A stretch of 64,000 nt of DNA from Amborella trichopoda. Lineage: Eukaryota; Streptophyta; Magnoliopsida; Amborellales; Amborellaceae. A program made the translations under genes and the position numbers. The first letter of the stretch is position 1, and every line of letters starts with the position of its first letter. Shown here one piece after another: positions 23,000 to 35,974 of the stretch. The stretch covers positions 102,094-166,093 of the forward strand of contig NW_006499677.1 of assembly GCF_000471905.2 (NCBI RefSeq), written 5' to 3'. Under the pieces are notes generated by a model. That model was given only the letters and a program-made list of their open reading frames with translations, did not search any database and was not told the DNA's origin.

Positions 23000-23240
23000 T
23001 TTTTTGTGCAGCGCAAACTCAGCAGTGGGAAATGTACCTTGATGGAACATTCTAGTCTGATGGAGGGGGCACTGGAGTTGTGTTCTTAACTCCCGAAGGA
23101 AGAATAATCCCTTTATCCTTCTCACTTGCAGAGGCATTTTCACATAACAAAGACAAGTATCAAGCCCTCATATTCGGACTGAAAATCTCCCAAGAGATAG
23201 ACCTGGAACACCTGAATGGAGACATGTTGACTTAAGAGTT
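23000..23240 (+). pseudogene. pol: A1 second (archaeal-type) RNase H
   Basis: EMYLDGTF and GVVFLTPEGRIIPLSFSL, then a YQALIFGLKI segment, match the additional archaeal-type RNase H that marks the Tat lineage. The counterpart in A5 is at about 52850-53240 and in A3 at 14628-14757 (minus). Confidence 0.65.
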
Positions 23241-23459
23241 GAAGTTGACCTATATGACAAGAGGGATGTCCTCTCTGAATGCCCACCTTACTCATTCAGA
23301 GCACTCCTAGTAGCTAAGGATGTCGTTGAGACAGAGCAAGAAATGTCCCAAGGAAAAGGATCCAAGGTCAAGGATTAGGAGCTCGAATTCTTCGATCTGA
23401 TGTCTACAGAGGTTGAACAAGTAGAGGACTGGAGGGAGCCTATCATGGACATCATAAAG

Positions 23460-24690
23460 CATGGAAGGCTACCTCAGGATCGAGCGAAACGCAACGACAT
23501 ACGACGGATGTCCACCAATTAAACCCTTCTCGATGGCGATGTCCTCTTCCGTGGGTCATTTGACAGAATTCTCGTTAGATGCATCGATACACAAGAGGCA
23601 AACAAAGTATTCGAAGAAGTGCACTTGGGTATCTATGGGCTGCATCAGTTCGGCCCTAAGCTCTATGAGCACATACACATTCTCGGTTATTACTAGCCTT
23701 CCATGGTGGCTAATGCCCAAAACTATGCCAAAAGATTCTAGGTGTGTCAGATCCACTCAAGCCTCATTCATCAGCCCTCGGAGACTCTCCACCCTACAGT
23801 GACATCGTGGCCCTTTTCCCAATGGGGTATGGACATGGTTGGACCCATCAATCCCCCTTCTGCCTTGGGCCATGCCTTTATTATGACGGTGACAAACTAC
23901 TTTTCCAAGTGGGCTGAAGCGATCCCTCTCAAGCAAGTTCCAAGGACCGCAGTAGCCAACTTTGTGCATCATCACATCATCTACCGATTCGGAGTTTCGG
24001 ACCAGATAATCTCTGATAATGGCCCCCAGTACAGAAGCCATCATGTTGGTTGCTTGGTCAACCAGTTTGGCTTCGAGTCGAAGTACTCCACTATGTACTA
24101 CCCTCGAGCGAACGGATTGGCTAAGGCGTTCAACAAAACTCTGTGCGGGGTGCTCCAGAATTCAGTTTCAAAATCAAAGAAGAATTGGCATGAGGAACTA
24201 CCTGAAGCTTTATGGGATTATCGCACCATCACTCGGAATGCTACGTACTCCTCTCCTTATTCCCTGGTCTACAAAGGTGAGGCGGTCTTGGCCCTCGAGG
24301 TTCAAATACCCTCACTCCATGTCGCTATACATTAGGGACTGACTGAAGATGAGAGGGTGAAGCTCCGTTACCAAGAGTTGGATGCCCTTTATGAAAAGAG
24401 ACTAGAGGCCCAATAGAACCTCGAGCTCAATCAAGGAAGAATGAAGAGAGCCTTTGGCAAGTCTATCAAGGTTTGCTCATTCGCTCGTGGGGATCTAGTT
24501 TTAGCAGTAAAGAGATTGATTGCTATGGGTGGACGCCGAAAAGAAAAATTTGAGCCCAAATGGGAAGGCCTGCTCATAGTCAAAAAGGTCATGCCAAACG
24601 GGGCCTATGTATTGGCAAACTCGGATTGAAGAGAGGCGATGCCCCCTATCAATGGACGATACCTAAAGAAGTACTATCCTTGATGTAACC
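23460..24690 (+). pseudogene. pol: A1 integrase
   Basis: The N-terminal zinc-binding region lies at about 23590-23760 and the catalytic core at 23742-24335 (WGMDMVGPINP, DNYFSKWAEA-like TNYFSKWAEA, RFGVSDQIISDNGPQY). The C-terminal domain is at 24441-24690 (FARGDLVLAVKR, KFEPKWEGLLIVKKV, GAYVLAN). This order and the GDLVL/KWEGP C-terminal motif are those of Ty3/Gypsy integrases. Broken. Confidence 0.8.
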
Positions 24691-25079
24691 CAAAAAGAAG
24701 GTATGTGCATCAAGACAAGAAGGAAATGGGAAAGAAGAACTTCAATTCAGTTCAAAAGAAGTTTGTTTCTTTCATAGCAATAAAAAGAGTTACAAGTTAC
24801 AATCAAAGGCCCATTACTAGTGAAGTTACAAAGCTCTTGCATTTGAGGATAAGAGGATGGCTACAGGCTAAAAAGAAACACTCTCCTCATGAAGAAGAAG
24901 CAAACCCACCAAAGAAAGGTTCTCCTCGTGAAGGGTTATAGGCCTATAACCCACCAAAAGAGGAGGGTTATAGGCCAAAAGAAGGAACCAACCATTTTCG
25001 AGTCAGTTTCAATTCATCTGACGAGGCATGGCTGATTTCCAAGGGATCGGCCCACAACGAAAAAACAAGCAGTTCATAG
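24691..25079 (+). other. A1 3' untranslated region
   Basis: Non-coding, with AATAAAAAGAGTTACAAGTTAC and CTCTTGCATTTGAGGATAAGAGGATG words also found in A5 (54750-54900) and, reversed, in A3 (12480-12620). In A5 this start of the 3' region continues for more than 4 kb; here it reaches the 25080 LTR after less than 400 bases. I see no clear polypurine tract against the LTR. Confidence 0.6.
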
Positions 25080-27726
25080 TGTTAGAAGGTATTTTTCATC
25101 AACATGGGCCCCGTGCTCAATAAAGGCCTAGCAAACAGTGGAAATTATGATAGTCTCCTAATAGCCCCAAAACTCGGAAAGATCTTCATGGGGTCTCTCA
25201 AAAGTCTCCAGCCAAGTTTCGTCGCATTTTGACATGTCCAAGGTAGTACAGATTGAGAAATAGTTCCAGCGAAATCAGCCCCTAACATCGTGAAATGGAT
25301 CCTATAACTAGAACTACATATTTGGTGTGTCAATTTGATATGGGATAATCACCATTAGAACTCGCGTAGTTGAAACCCCGTAGGGGTCAAATTTCAGCCC
25401 GAATAGACACTCCAAGAAGAAGTTATAGGCAAAAGAGTGAAACAGGAGGGGCTGCACGCTATTCCCGTGCGGCCACCCTACAGCTCCATGCCATGGAAGG
25501 GACAATCACGACTAGTGCCTTTCAACACTCATATCTCACCCATTTTAAGTCGAATTGCACTCAAATTTGGTAAGCATGTTCGTCTAGTCAAGACGAGCGA
25601 TTCGAAATATGGCACACCCCGTGACAAAAACCGAGCACGAAGAAAATCTAGAGAGAAGTTGTTGATCTGTGAAGAAAGTTCAAGAAATTCAACAGCGTTG
25701 TGTCTCACTCAAGTGGACGAATCACGCCGCTCGTGAGGTCGATCGATGAGAGATTAATTCCATTGCGGGCAAAAGGTCTCATGCTATCACTGACCCGAAC
25801 TCCGTACTTGATGAACGTTCAGATTCTGCACACGATGCCAATGAAGCACTTGCAAATTTCATCGTCAGAATTCCAGATTCCAGCCAAAATTCCAAAGTTG
25901 AGAAATTTTCATTCGGGCACGGAATTGAGCTGTGTTTTTTGCCCCGGGATTGTAACGGCATGCTTAGTGTAGTTTAGTGAAGAAATCACCGAGAAACATC
26001 AATGAACGAGTACACTATCGATCCGAAATTTCAAGATCCACTAAAATTTCAAGATCCACTCAAATTTCAAGTCACATGATCGTGGACTAAAACACGATCC
26101 ATGGCTTGAAGTTAGTATCAAATCGATCGCCATGACGAGCCTTATAAGAAAAAAATCATCTTACGATGAATTAGGCATCAGAACAAGCCCGGACCATCCA
26201 TCCAAGATCACACAAGTTCTAGGGCAACATAGGGACTGTTATGGAATTCCTTGAGTTATTAGGAAGGGGCAAATATGTCATTTTGCACCCTATTTTATAA
26301 TTTCTTTTAATTCAGTTTAATCTTAATTTCTAGCAATTATGATTACTTTTGATCATCCACTCATGTTTGGGGCAAATTTTATATATACATACTAGCATTG
26401 TACGCAGAAGAAAGGACACACACACATGATCCATCTCCTTGCAAAAGAGAGAATTTTTACTGAATATAGTTTCTCTTCATTCCCACTATTGTCTCACACT
26501 TGAGAGAGAAAGTGAGATGAGAAAAAAATTTTACATATACCCCTAGGTTCGAGGTAAACCTTCTGTCTTCTTTTTCTTTTCTTCTCTCTCTTCCTTTCTC
26601 TCTTCTTCTCCTTCTTCTTCTTCTTCCTCGTCTGAGCTCTCCTCAGAGGCCATGCACGCCAGTGCAGTGTCGTGCATGCCTCTCTAGTAGCCTCACATGT
26701 CACGCATGATGATGGTAACTTCATGGGCGTGTCTCTTTCTCCCTCTGTTCTATCTCTTTCGCGAGGCCTACAGACGGTGTTGCTCATCGCCGTCTGTAGA
26801 CGTATCCTAAGCGCCTCAGCGAAGGACGTGGGTAACGAAGCCTATCACCGCCTGCAGGAGCTTCATCCTGTCGTGTGACTATTGCAGGTGTCAATACCCC
26901 TCGCCTTCCACAAAGGGTCGAGGCAATACTCGTCACCGCATCCTAGCTTCTTCCGCGCTTCCCTGCGCCCATCGTCGTGCGCCCTACGAGAAGTAATGTC
27001 CTGGAGACCTATGAGAAGTTATCGTCATGTGCTTCGTTAGGAACCATCACTGTTCGCTAGGGACATGTTGCCTCCTCATGCTGCCAACAGTGACTCCCAT
27101 TGCCATCTGGATTCTTCCTCCCTCTACCGTCTCTCTCTCTTCTCTTCATCCTTTTCTCTTCTAACTTGATTGAGGGTAGATCTGGCTTAGCACCGCCATC
27201 TCGATGTTGGTTTTGAGTAGTATTGTCGTCGTGCTGGTCCTGAGGACCATGCCCATCTTGCTACCACTCCGAGTCGATAAATTGTTAGAATGTCATTCTA
27301 GCTTCGCCTATCTATCGAGTTTTTCTTCTCTTTTCTATCTTTATCTAAAAATTTATGTTTCATCATTCTCTCACATGAATGAACATTTCCTTAAGACAAA
27401 GCTGGGTCTCCTTGACCCACTTGTCTTACAAATTAACCATAGAAGTGTTGTGCAGAAAACAAGAGGATTGCTGGTCAAGGGAGGCTATTCTGAACCAGCT
27501 AAAGTAGCTGGGGGGATTTTTTCGTGATCTAAGAGGGCGTCCACCTGAGTCAGCCCGAGTAAGTCTCAAACCCACTTAAAATTCCTCTCTCATTTGTTGG
27601 TATACCTACCCTTGCCCTTGAGCAAAGTTCTGAGAGAGCGATCTCGAATCCTGAGTTCACCAGAAACCCGAGGTACATGCCGTCAGATCATCTAAATCTG
27701 AAAGGCGAGATCGAGGCAGCTAAACA
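25080..27726 (+). repeat. Shared LTR between A1 and A2 (about 2.6 kb)
   Basis: Starts TGTTAGAAGGTATTTTTCAT and ends GCAGCTAAACA, followed by a primer-binding site at 27730-27747. It acts as the 3' LTR of A1 and the 5' LTR of A2. It holds a TATA box (26380-26387), a CT tract (26560-26640) and two strong inverted repeats (26651-26678; 26768-26799). Confidence 0.85.
26768..26799. repeat. Perfect 10-bp inverted repeat in A2 LTR leader
   Basis: CTACAGACGG (26768-26777) and CCGTCTGTAG (26790-26799) flank a 12-base loop. A weaker form (TAGACG/CGTCTA) is at about 16406-16431 in the A1 LTR. It lies in the transcribed leader. Confidence 0.85.
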
Positions 27727-27747
27727 GCTTGGCGACTCCACTGGGGA

Positions 27748-29350
27748 CTTACTACTCTTTAGTCCGCTCGCTATTGTTTGACGAGTATCTTCTTTTACTT
27801 TTGCATTAATTTCTATTGAACTTGGGTTATTCAACCCATTCATCCAAGTCGGGGACTTCCTTGTCCCCGCACGTGTGACTGTCCCGAGGAAATGAACTGC
27901 TCAAGCATCCTTCCCTACTTTCCTCTTGAGTCAGGACTCACGGTCAGACTCGTTCTCACCTGGATGGGTGCGAGAGGGGACTTAAAGGTCCCTGCCTCCC
28001 TGCTTTCTCACCCTGGTGGACTCTCCACCAAGGCCCCTTACATGGGTAGCATACCTACTACCCACCCTGCTATCGGCAAGTCTATTGCTAATTATATTGC
28101 TGAGACACATCGAAAGGCTACCCCCATCACTCCCGTAAAAGGCAAGCAAGTTGTCGTCGCTCGTGAGGTTCATCGAAAGGCAACCCCTTATGTTCCTTCA
28201 TCACCTCGAACCTCCACACTTGAAGTGTCGACACATAAAGGTGAAGGTCCTGAGATCTCCACCCCTCACACAAACCCAAGGATCATGGTTCATCCATTCG
28301 AGCTGCACCTTGGAGCAACCCTCACGTTAGCTTGAGCTCGCATCCAGGGCTAGGCATTTGGGCCAAACCCAGCATGCGCCGTGCATTTGCTTTCCACAAC
28401 TTGGGGCAATGCTAGCTCTATGCCACCTCAAGCAGATGAGGGTGGACCACTTCTTCCTCCCTCACAGAACACACAGCTTCACCATGTGAGAGGTGGGCTT
28501 TTGCCTCACCCCTCACAAACACAAGTTTGTGGGTCTCGACCTCCTCAGGTTCGACTCATTGACTGAGCCCGGGTCGACCCCCAGGTCACCCGGACGACTA
28601 ACTTTAAAGGTGAAAGCACACCGTCTTGACAGGTTCCTTCTGGACCTCAACTTAGACGAAGTTGTGAACCAGCTCCTTCCTCTGTCGCTCTCTCGACACT
28701 AGGAACACACCTCGAGCTCAAGTACTCGAAGGTTTTCTGTAAGAGTACCATCTTTAGCCAGCCTCGGGTCAACCGTGTACGTGCGTCCCCCAAAGGACTC
28801 CGGGCAATGGCCTGATGTCAGACAGAGGCCTCCAGCCTCCAAGCCAAAAACTAAGGCTTCCTTTTGTCCTTAGGCCCCACTCCCTATTCCAGCTCATAAA
28901 CAAGGCCCTTGCATGTTGGAGAAGGCGGGGTAGTCCAGGTCTTACTCTCGGTTCTGGAGTGAAGTCCACAGCCGTCTCAAGGTTAAGCAAGAAAGAGGTC
29001 TTCAGATCCTGACCAAAGAAGCCTCTAAGGTAGTCGAGGTCGCCACCTTTGATGAACTCCTGCCTCGTAACCCCATTTTCCCTCTCCAAACTCTAGAGCC
29101 TGACCAAGTTCAAGAGTATTGCTGGGTCGTAACTACTCAGAAGTCACCGTCCCAAGATCGTCAAGAACCGATCCTCACAAGATCGGCACACAAGGCTTGT
29201 ATCTAACCGGGGCAGGCTGAACCCCTCCAGACTAACTTGCCTCACACCACTAGTCGACCTCGGCAGTTTGCTGTCCCACCAGGTTCTGACCCTCCAGAAG
29301 AGACGGTCAGTGTTATGGTGATTAATGACACGAATGACGCTTAGGAGGAG
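27748..29350 (+). pseudogene. A2 leader and gag N-terminal region
   Basis: Matches the A1 leader (17513-18740) with the same Pro/Thr-rich words (TPITPVKGKQVVVA; STHKGEGPEISTPH). About 28690-29100 has no counterpart in A1 that I could place. It may be a subfamily-specific segment. Function unknown. Confidence 0.45.
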
Positions 29351-30835
29351 CGGATGAAAAGTTTGAGAAAATGATGCAAGCCATCCTTGGGAAGATGGAA
29401 CACCTAGAGGGCTCTAGGTCCCCTTTTTCGATCGATTTCCCTTGAGGACACAGTTCCCTGAAAAACTCCTCCATCAACCTCCTAAGACAGTTCTACCTCC
29501 CGTGGGGTCTCTCAAACCGACATAGATGCTATGGTGGAGCATAGACTCAAGAACAAGGTCCCAGGCCTGTAGGAGACGTCTCTCTATCAAAAGTCGTTCC
29601 CTTCATATGTAGACCAAATACCCTTCCCTCCGAACTATCAAAATGGGAAGCTCCCCTTGTTCATTGGTACTACGTCTCCCCACCAGCATACTGCTCACAT
29701 CCAGGCGGCCTGTCGAGAAACGACAAGTAACGGATTCCTCCTCCTTTGCTAGTTCGTCGAAGCTATCGAAGGGCCAGCCTTCCAGTGGTATGCTCAGCTG
29801 CCTCCCAACTCGGTACACACATGGCAAGAGATGGAGTAGTTGTTCTACCAACGCTTCTATGAAGTTCAAAGGAATGTGGAGACCATCGAACTCCTCACCC
29901 TGATGCAAGACCCTGGTGAGCAAGTTGATATGTTCATCACTCGCTGGAGAGAGTTGGCAACCTTCCATGCCACTCCCATGACTAAGAAGGAAGTGGTCCA
30001 GACCTACATACGGAACATGCTTCTCGAGATCGATCTACATGTCGAGCCATCCAATCCACCCTCAATGTCAGAGTGCATCTCCAACGCAGTTCATATTGAA
30101 GGATTATTCAAGCATCACGACAACCTTTGTCGGCATTTTGCCAGCTCTAACTCTCACTCCAATAGTCGGCGCAGCTAAAAGGTAGTAATTAGTGCAGCCG
30201 CCATCATGGCCTAAACTAAAGGCACAGTTTTTCAAACGCTGGACCTTTCCAAGCCACAGGCGTCTCCGGCCAGGGGCAAGCAGCAGTCCTATAATAGCGT
30301 CCCGCCTCCTAAAAATTCTAGGTGAAACGACTATTGGGTCCAACACCAAAATAAGCTTTACCCCTTCATAACAGAGTGGATGCCAGCACTACTTAGACTG
30401 CTGCTAGAACATAACATGATACTATTGTCGGAGGCTAATACTGCCGAGTCAGTTGGGCAAGAGGCAAACGAGAAGTACTGCATCGATCACAGAATGGTAT
30501 GCCACCCCACTTACGATGTCTATAAGCTCAACGAAACGATCAAAACATTTATGAACAAGGGTCAGATAAAAGAGTTGAAAAGAGCGTTTGGGGAAACGAA
30601 GGTTTCTCACATAGTCACGATCCAAGAGGATGATGGGGCACCTGCTATCCTTCTTGCATTTTTCTCCACAATGCTCAAAGAGGGGCTCATCACTCCCAAG
30701 CTGGCAAGGCAGCCCAAGTTCCTATCTCTAAGAACCTCCTTTGGTGCGCATGTCAACAGATATGAGGCCATGACATCAGTGAATGCACTGGCTTCCACAA
30801 GGTCTTGGCAAAAAAGGTGCAACATTTTAAGGTAA
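29351..30835 (+). pseudogene. gag: A2 gag
   Basis: Gag words FQWYAQLPPN and TRWRELATFHATPM are spread over 29590-30180. The C-terminal Cys/His segment (YCIDHRMVCHPTYDVYKL) is at about 30475-30530. Same order as A1. Broken. Confidence 0.75.
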
Positions 30836-31651
30836 CCCAGAAGGACACCCTCGAGTCCCTCTTCCGCATGAGCAAGAAGACCTCCTGAAGTCAGCCCAAG
30901 GAAGCACTGAGCTAGACACTCTGCAGGCCCTCTTCAAGGCATTGCTCCAACAAAGGCCTTATCACTCCCAAGCTTGCCAAGTAGCCAAGGCATCTTGCCC
31001 AGGGCACAGAAAATCTCTGGTGCCCATACCACCAAGTATGGGGCCACGAACTCAATGACCGCTTTGGGTTTGAAGCTATAGTCGTAGAGAAAGTTCAGCA
31101 GGGCCACATCGTTTGTGTCGTTCTCTCGAAATGCGTCTAGGCCATCCCTCGTATTCCAAAGGAAGCCACACTATCGGCCCCTCCTGAGTATACATTGGAC
31201 CCTTCAGTGCCTTAGACCTCTCAGCCCTGGAAAGTCTATCATGGGTGTAGCAGGCTCAAATCCTTGAAACAGTAGGCGGTCTACCAAGAAAGGGCTGCTC
31301 GCCAGCCTGATAGGGTGGTTCAGACACCCCCTCAAGGATCTCAAAGGAGACGGCAGGCACCTAGATCGGCTCGCTGAAGGAATCATCTTCCTCAGCCCAA
31401 CCCCCAGTCGAGGAAGAATTCCTCAGGCCCCTTCCTCCACTGCCTACCTTGCAAGACTTTATCCCAGGCACAACTCACCTCGTCCTTTCGTCCCATCAGA
31501 CGGACATCCTCGAGTCACCAACTGCTCGAGATTCCCCTAATATGGGTGACGACACTAAAAGCACCCCACCATGGTCAAACACGGGGCAAGACCTAAAATA
31601 TCCCTTGGGCACGTCCAACTTCGGCGACGACGTAAAAAGTCACCCGGAATG

Positions 31652-31695
31652 TTCTAACTCTTCTTCTCCTCCCTCCTCTTCTATTTTCTCCATAG
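31652..31695 (+). promoter_or_regulatory. 3' splice-site module ahead of RT (A2)
   Basis: TTCTAAC at 31652-31658, a CT-rich tract and CATAG ending at 31695, followed by GTGCAGCTCGAC. Nearly the same sequence as in A1 although the surrounding non-coding bases differ more. Confidence 0.55.
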
Positions 31696-32159
31696 GTGCA
31701 GCTCGACAATGCCCAGACTTCGACACTCTAAACAAAGAGTTCAGAGACACTAGTCTCACCCAACCATAGTAAGAGCACCTCAGAGAGATACTGACTTAGA
31801 CGGCTGAATTCTTGACAGCCGTCGATGCCCTGTCAACCCGAGCACAGACCGATTCATCGTCAGGTTACCACGCCCACGAGGCCTGCCACATGATCCAGGT
31901 GCATGAAGCGTCACCCAGCTCAGGGCAAGCACTAAGTGATCCCAATCACGAGGTCGTGGACTCCCCGTTCAAAGCTGCTTCCGTCACCTGGACTAGCCAA
32001 AGATCGGTACTCTCCCACATTGTGCCCCTCTTAGAACCCGAGATGTCCGGATCATGGGCTTCTACATTCGAGGTCAATGAGAATCCTGGTGAGTCCCTTG
32101 ACGAGGAACTCTAGGAAGCTCCAGGAGATTGGGAAGAAAGCGGTCAGGCCACAACTAAT

Positions 32160-33120
32160 GAGCTTGAAGAGATCAACCTGAGGGACGAGGCAGACCTAAG
32201 GCTGACTTTCATCTCAGCAAAAATGTCCCCAGAGGAGAAAGAGAGTTATATCTCCATCCTTTGAGCAAATCAGGATGTCTTTGCCTGACTCTATCATGAG
32301 ATGCCCAGTCTAGACCCTCAGGTTGTTGTCCATCGCCTTGGTATTAATCCAACCATCGAACCGATGAAACATAAATCAAGAAGGTTTAGACCCAACCTTG
32401 AGATGCAGATCAATGCTGAGGTGAACAAGCTCAGGCAAGCAGGATTAATACGTGAAATCAAATACCCAAAATGGTTGGAAAATGTTCTCCCAGTTAAGAA
32501 GAAGAATGGAAAATCAAGGTCTATATTGACTTTCGTGATTTGAACACTGCCTGCGCAAGGATGACTTCCCCCTCCCATTCACTAAGATTTTGGTCGACTC
32601 CACTGCTCATTGCCAAATCATCTCCTTTATGGATGGGTATTCCAGTTGTAATCAAATCAGAATGGTGTCAGAATACGAGGAGGCCACTACGTTCTTAACC
32701 CCAAGAGGAGTCTTTTGCTACACTGTGATGCCTTTCGGGTTAAAGAATGTCGGTGCCACGTACTAACAGGCCATGACGACCATCTTCAAGGACATGATCC
32801 ACCGGGAGGTAGAGTGTTATGTGGATGACCTGGTGATGAAATTTGAAACATAGGACGCCCACATACAAGACCTCAAAAAGGAATTCAAACGACTGCGGTG
32901 TCACTAACTCAAGATGAACCCCTTGAAATGCACTTGCGATGTACTCTCATGAAAAGTTCTTAGGGTTCATCATTAGGTATTGAGGACTGGAGATTGAGAC
33001 GGTCAAATCAAGGCAAATCAGGACATGCCACAGCTGGTAACCCTCCATGAACTGCGGTCTCTTCAAGTACAGCTCGCCTACATTCGAAGGTTCATCTCAA
33101 ACCATTTAGGGTGATGCAGG
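32160..33120 (+). pseudogene. pol: A2 reverse transcriptase
   Basis: MPSLDPQVVVHRLGINPTI and RFRPNLEMQINAEVNKLRQA open the domain, and NVLPVKKKNGK marks the fingers. The YVDDLV palm motif is near 32820. Same family as A1. Broken. Confidence 0.8.
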
Positions 33121-35409
33121 CCCTTTCACATCTCCTAAAGAAGGACACTCCCTTCATATGGGACGAGCCATGCTAAGCTGAACTCAATGATATCAAGAAG
33201 TACTTTTGGAATCCTCCAGTCCTCTCTACACTAATGTTGGGAAGACCTCTCATCCGGTATGTGACTGCTCTTGATGAGTCACTAGGGGCATTCCTAGAGT
33301 AAAATAATGATGGAGGGAAAGAGACATCGCTCTATTATTGTTTATTGATGAAAATCAGACAGATTTTTCGCTGAAGATCTCTCGATTTTAACACCTTAAA
33401 CTAACTGAAAATGAAATAGTATAGAAGGTGGGACAAATTGAATTCAGATTTGAGACCAGATCTGCCCGAAAACGAGCAGATCTATTCTTAGATCTATGGC
33501 AGGGCCAGCATGATCTAGAGCGTCCAAAATGCAATCTTAAATAAAATCAACAAAACAGATAAAAATAAAGTTAAAATAATAAAATAAGAAGAAAATGAAG
33601 GAAATGGTACTGAACCGGGCCAGTTGGCCTAGGGCACTCGAGCCTTCTTGGGCTCGCCCGTATCAGAATTGGTCCTCTTTTGTTTCTTTGAGTCGGATGT
33701 TCATTAGAAAATCTCTTCATTGTGAAGGCTTTGATTTGAGATTTTGTGTCCTAAGGGTAGATCTGGTCAATGTCCTAGGGGTAGATCTGAGGTTTTTCTC
33801 AGGGGGATATGGCTTCTTGATGCAATTTCTAGGGTTTTCTATCCTGTAACTCCCTTAGGTTTTACATCTCTATATCTTCTATTTTTTTCTTTCTCTGTAG
33901 GGCTTTTGATCTCTATCTATCGCTATCTCCTAGGGTGTTTCTCTTTGAAGTCTCCCTAATCTCGATCTCATGTTTTTTTTTTCTCTCTTAGGGTTTCTAT
34001 CTCTAGTGTTTTCTTTTTCTGAAGTCCTCATGGTTTTTCTCTCTGTCCCCCTCTAAATGGTCTCGAAAAGAAGCTAAAAGGGGGCAAAATTTGTTGGGGA
34101 GAATATCTTCCCATAACAAACCAACAAACTCAGTCAAAAACACGTTTTAGAGGTCTCGGATCTGGGCGACAAGGCTGGTGTCACCCGAGTGCCACGCCTA
34201 GTGTTGTTCAAAAAAACTAAAAATCTCAACTCAAGGCAAAAATAGGTGGAAGACACAGGCAGTGTTGCCCGAGCGACACGGGTAGTGGCACCCAAATCTG
34301 GGAGACACTGGGCGTGTCACCTAGTTCAGGTTGGGCAACACGGTCCAACCCAAAAATGCTTGAAATTGAGATTTTTTTTTTTGAATGCGTTCCTCAACGT
34401 ATTTTAAAGCTACCAAAAAATATTTGTGTCAAAATGGAGTATTTTTTCTATTTTTAATGATTTTTTGGTAAAACAGGGCGTTTATAGAAATCTTGGTCAA
34501 AACAAGGTTTCGGGCAGGCAGATTGGTTTCGGGTCATAGGGTAGGCTGTGTGAACTATGGATTTTGGGTTTACTGGGATAATGTTGCCCTAAGGGTTTAG
34601 AAAACATAGAATTTTCTAGTTTTAAAATGGGGTGTCTACAATTGCCCCTCTTTGGCACTCTCTATCCTTCGAGGGACAGGCGAGTGGCAAAGAAGTAGAA
34701 ACTCTAGCAATCCCTGTCCTTCAAGGGGCAAGTGAACGTCAAAGATAAAGCAGACATTTTAAATTTCACCCTGTCGTCACATGGTCAGAGGGCACACCAA
34801 CTATCCCTCCAAGTTATTGTGCTCACCGAACTCACCCACCTAGGGCATTTTTCCTCCTAGGGTTTTCGGTGTTGTCGGTGAGTTACACAAGCTTGAAAAT
34901 CGAGTTGAATTTTCTTGCCATGCAACTTAACTTTAGGGGTTTTGTAGTTTGAAATTTTATCCCTGGAATTTTCTTTGATCTCCTTAGGGTTTCCTAAGGC
35001 TATCTATAGGAAAAGGCCTTCTGTGAAAATAGAGATGTTTGGAAGAATCCGAAGAGAGAGACGAGGCAGCAACGCGGTAAACATGGCAATGCGGTAAATG
35101 CGACAACGCAGTATTCAACATATACTGGTGTCCAAGCTCCTTCGTTGTAGAAAATGTTTTAGAAATTTTGAAAGTAGGGGGAGATTTGAAATAGAACCCG
35201 GAGCAGGGACAAGTTACGATTTTAACAAAGAAATTAAAATTTTTGAAATCACATACATATAATTAAAATTTTGAAAAGAGAAAGACATTTGAAAAAGAAA
35301 GTTGGTTAGCAGTTTGAACTCCTGCAACCATAGAGCCCTCTAAGCAATTTAGCATCATGCAGCGATGGACCAAACACTCGACCCTTTTACGTCATACGGG
35401 GATAGACAT

Positions 35410-35740
35410 TTGAACAAGGTGGTTGTGCCTTGAACACATTAAACATGGTGGTAGTGCCCTGAACAACATTAAACATGGTGGTTGTGCCCTGAACGCATCC
35501 GACATTTTACGTCATACCGGGCCAGACGTTCACTGTCTGGGGCTCTTTTATGTCGCACGAGTTTGACGTTGAATTGGATATACCCGACCTTTAACATCAT
35601 ACGAGGCTAGACATTTGAACATGGTGGTTGTGCCCTGAACACATTGAACAGGGTGGTTATGCCCTACACACATTGAATGGGGTGGTTGTGCCCTGAACAC
35701 ATCTGACATTTTACGTCATATGGGCCTAGACATTACTTAT
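35410..35740. repeat. GGTGGTTGTGCCCTGAACAC units (B2)
   Basis: About six or seven copies of a 28-bp unit around GGTGGTTGTGCCCTGAACAC, interspersed with ACGTCATACGGG(G/C)CTAGAC words. Only the latter occur in B1, so this expansion is specific to B2. Confidence 0.7.
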
Positions 35741-35769
35741 CTTGGCTCTTTAACATCGCATGAGTTTGA

Positions 35770-35945
35770 CGTTTTTCCTGTCTCGACTCTTTAACGTCGA
35801 ACGAGTTTGATGTTTTTCCTGTCTCGGCTCTTTAACGTCGCACGAGTTTGACGTTTTTCCTGTCTCGGCTCTTTAACGTAGCACTAGTTTGAAATTTTTC
35901 CTGTCTCATCTCTTTATCATCGCACAAGTTTGCCGTTTTTCCAAT
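35770..35945. repeat. 41-bp tandem repeat (B2)
   Basis: About four to five head-to-tail units reading GACGTTTTTCCTGTCTCGGC, then TCTTTAACGTCGCACGAGTTT. The start-to-start spacing is 41. B1 has about two units at 2580-2655. Confidence 0.85.
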
Positions 35946-35974
35946 GAAATAGGGTGGTTGTGTCCTACATCAGA

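Larger units (their letters stand above)
14758..27726 (+). mobile_element. A1: Tat-lineage LTR retrotransposon with two LTRs
   Basis: A1 has a 5' LTR (14758-17491), a primer-binding site, gag, RT, RNase H, aRNase H and integrase in Tat order, and is followed by a same-family LTR (25080-27726). That LTR is itself followed by a second primer-binding site and the A2 internal region, so LTR-internal-LTR-internal share the middle LTR. This fits unequal recombination between two elements, or insertion of A2 into the A1 3' region. The two LTRs look only about 75-80% identical, so A1 is old, perhaps many millions of years (inference). It is broken, with more than ten disruptions. No target-site duplication could be paired. 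Confidence 0.8.
25080..33338 (+). mobile_element. A2: Tat-lineage retrotransposon, ended by B2
   Basis: A2 shares its 5' LTR with A1 and continues with primer-binding site, leader, gag, splice-site module, RT and the beginning of RNase H. It stops at 33338, exactly where the outer LTR edge of B2 begins, so B2 (or a B element) inserted into A2's RNase H. By eye its internal region is about 85% identical to A1. Broken, with more than ten disruptions. No integrase or 3' LTR of A2 is seen beyond B2. Confidence 0.75.
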
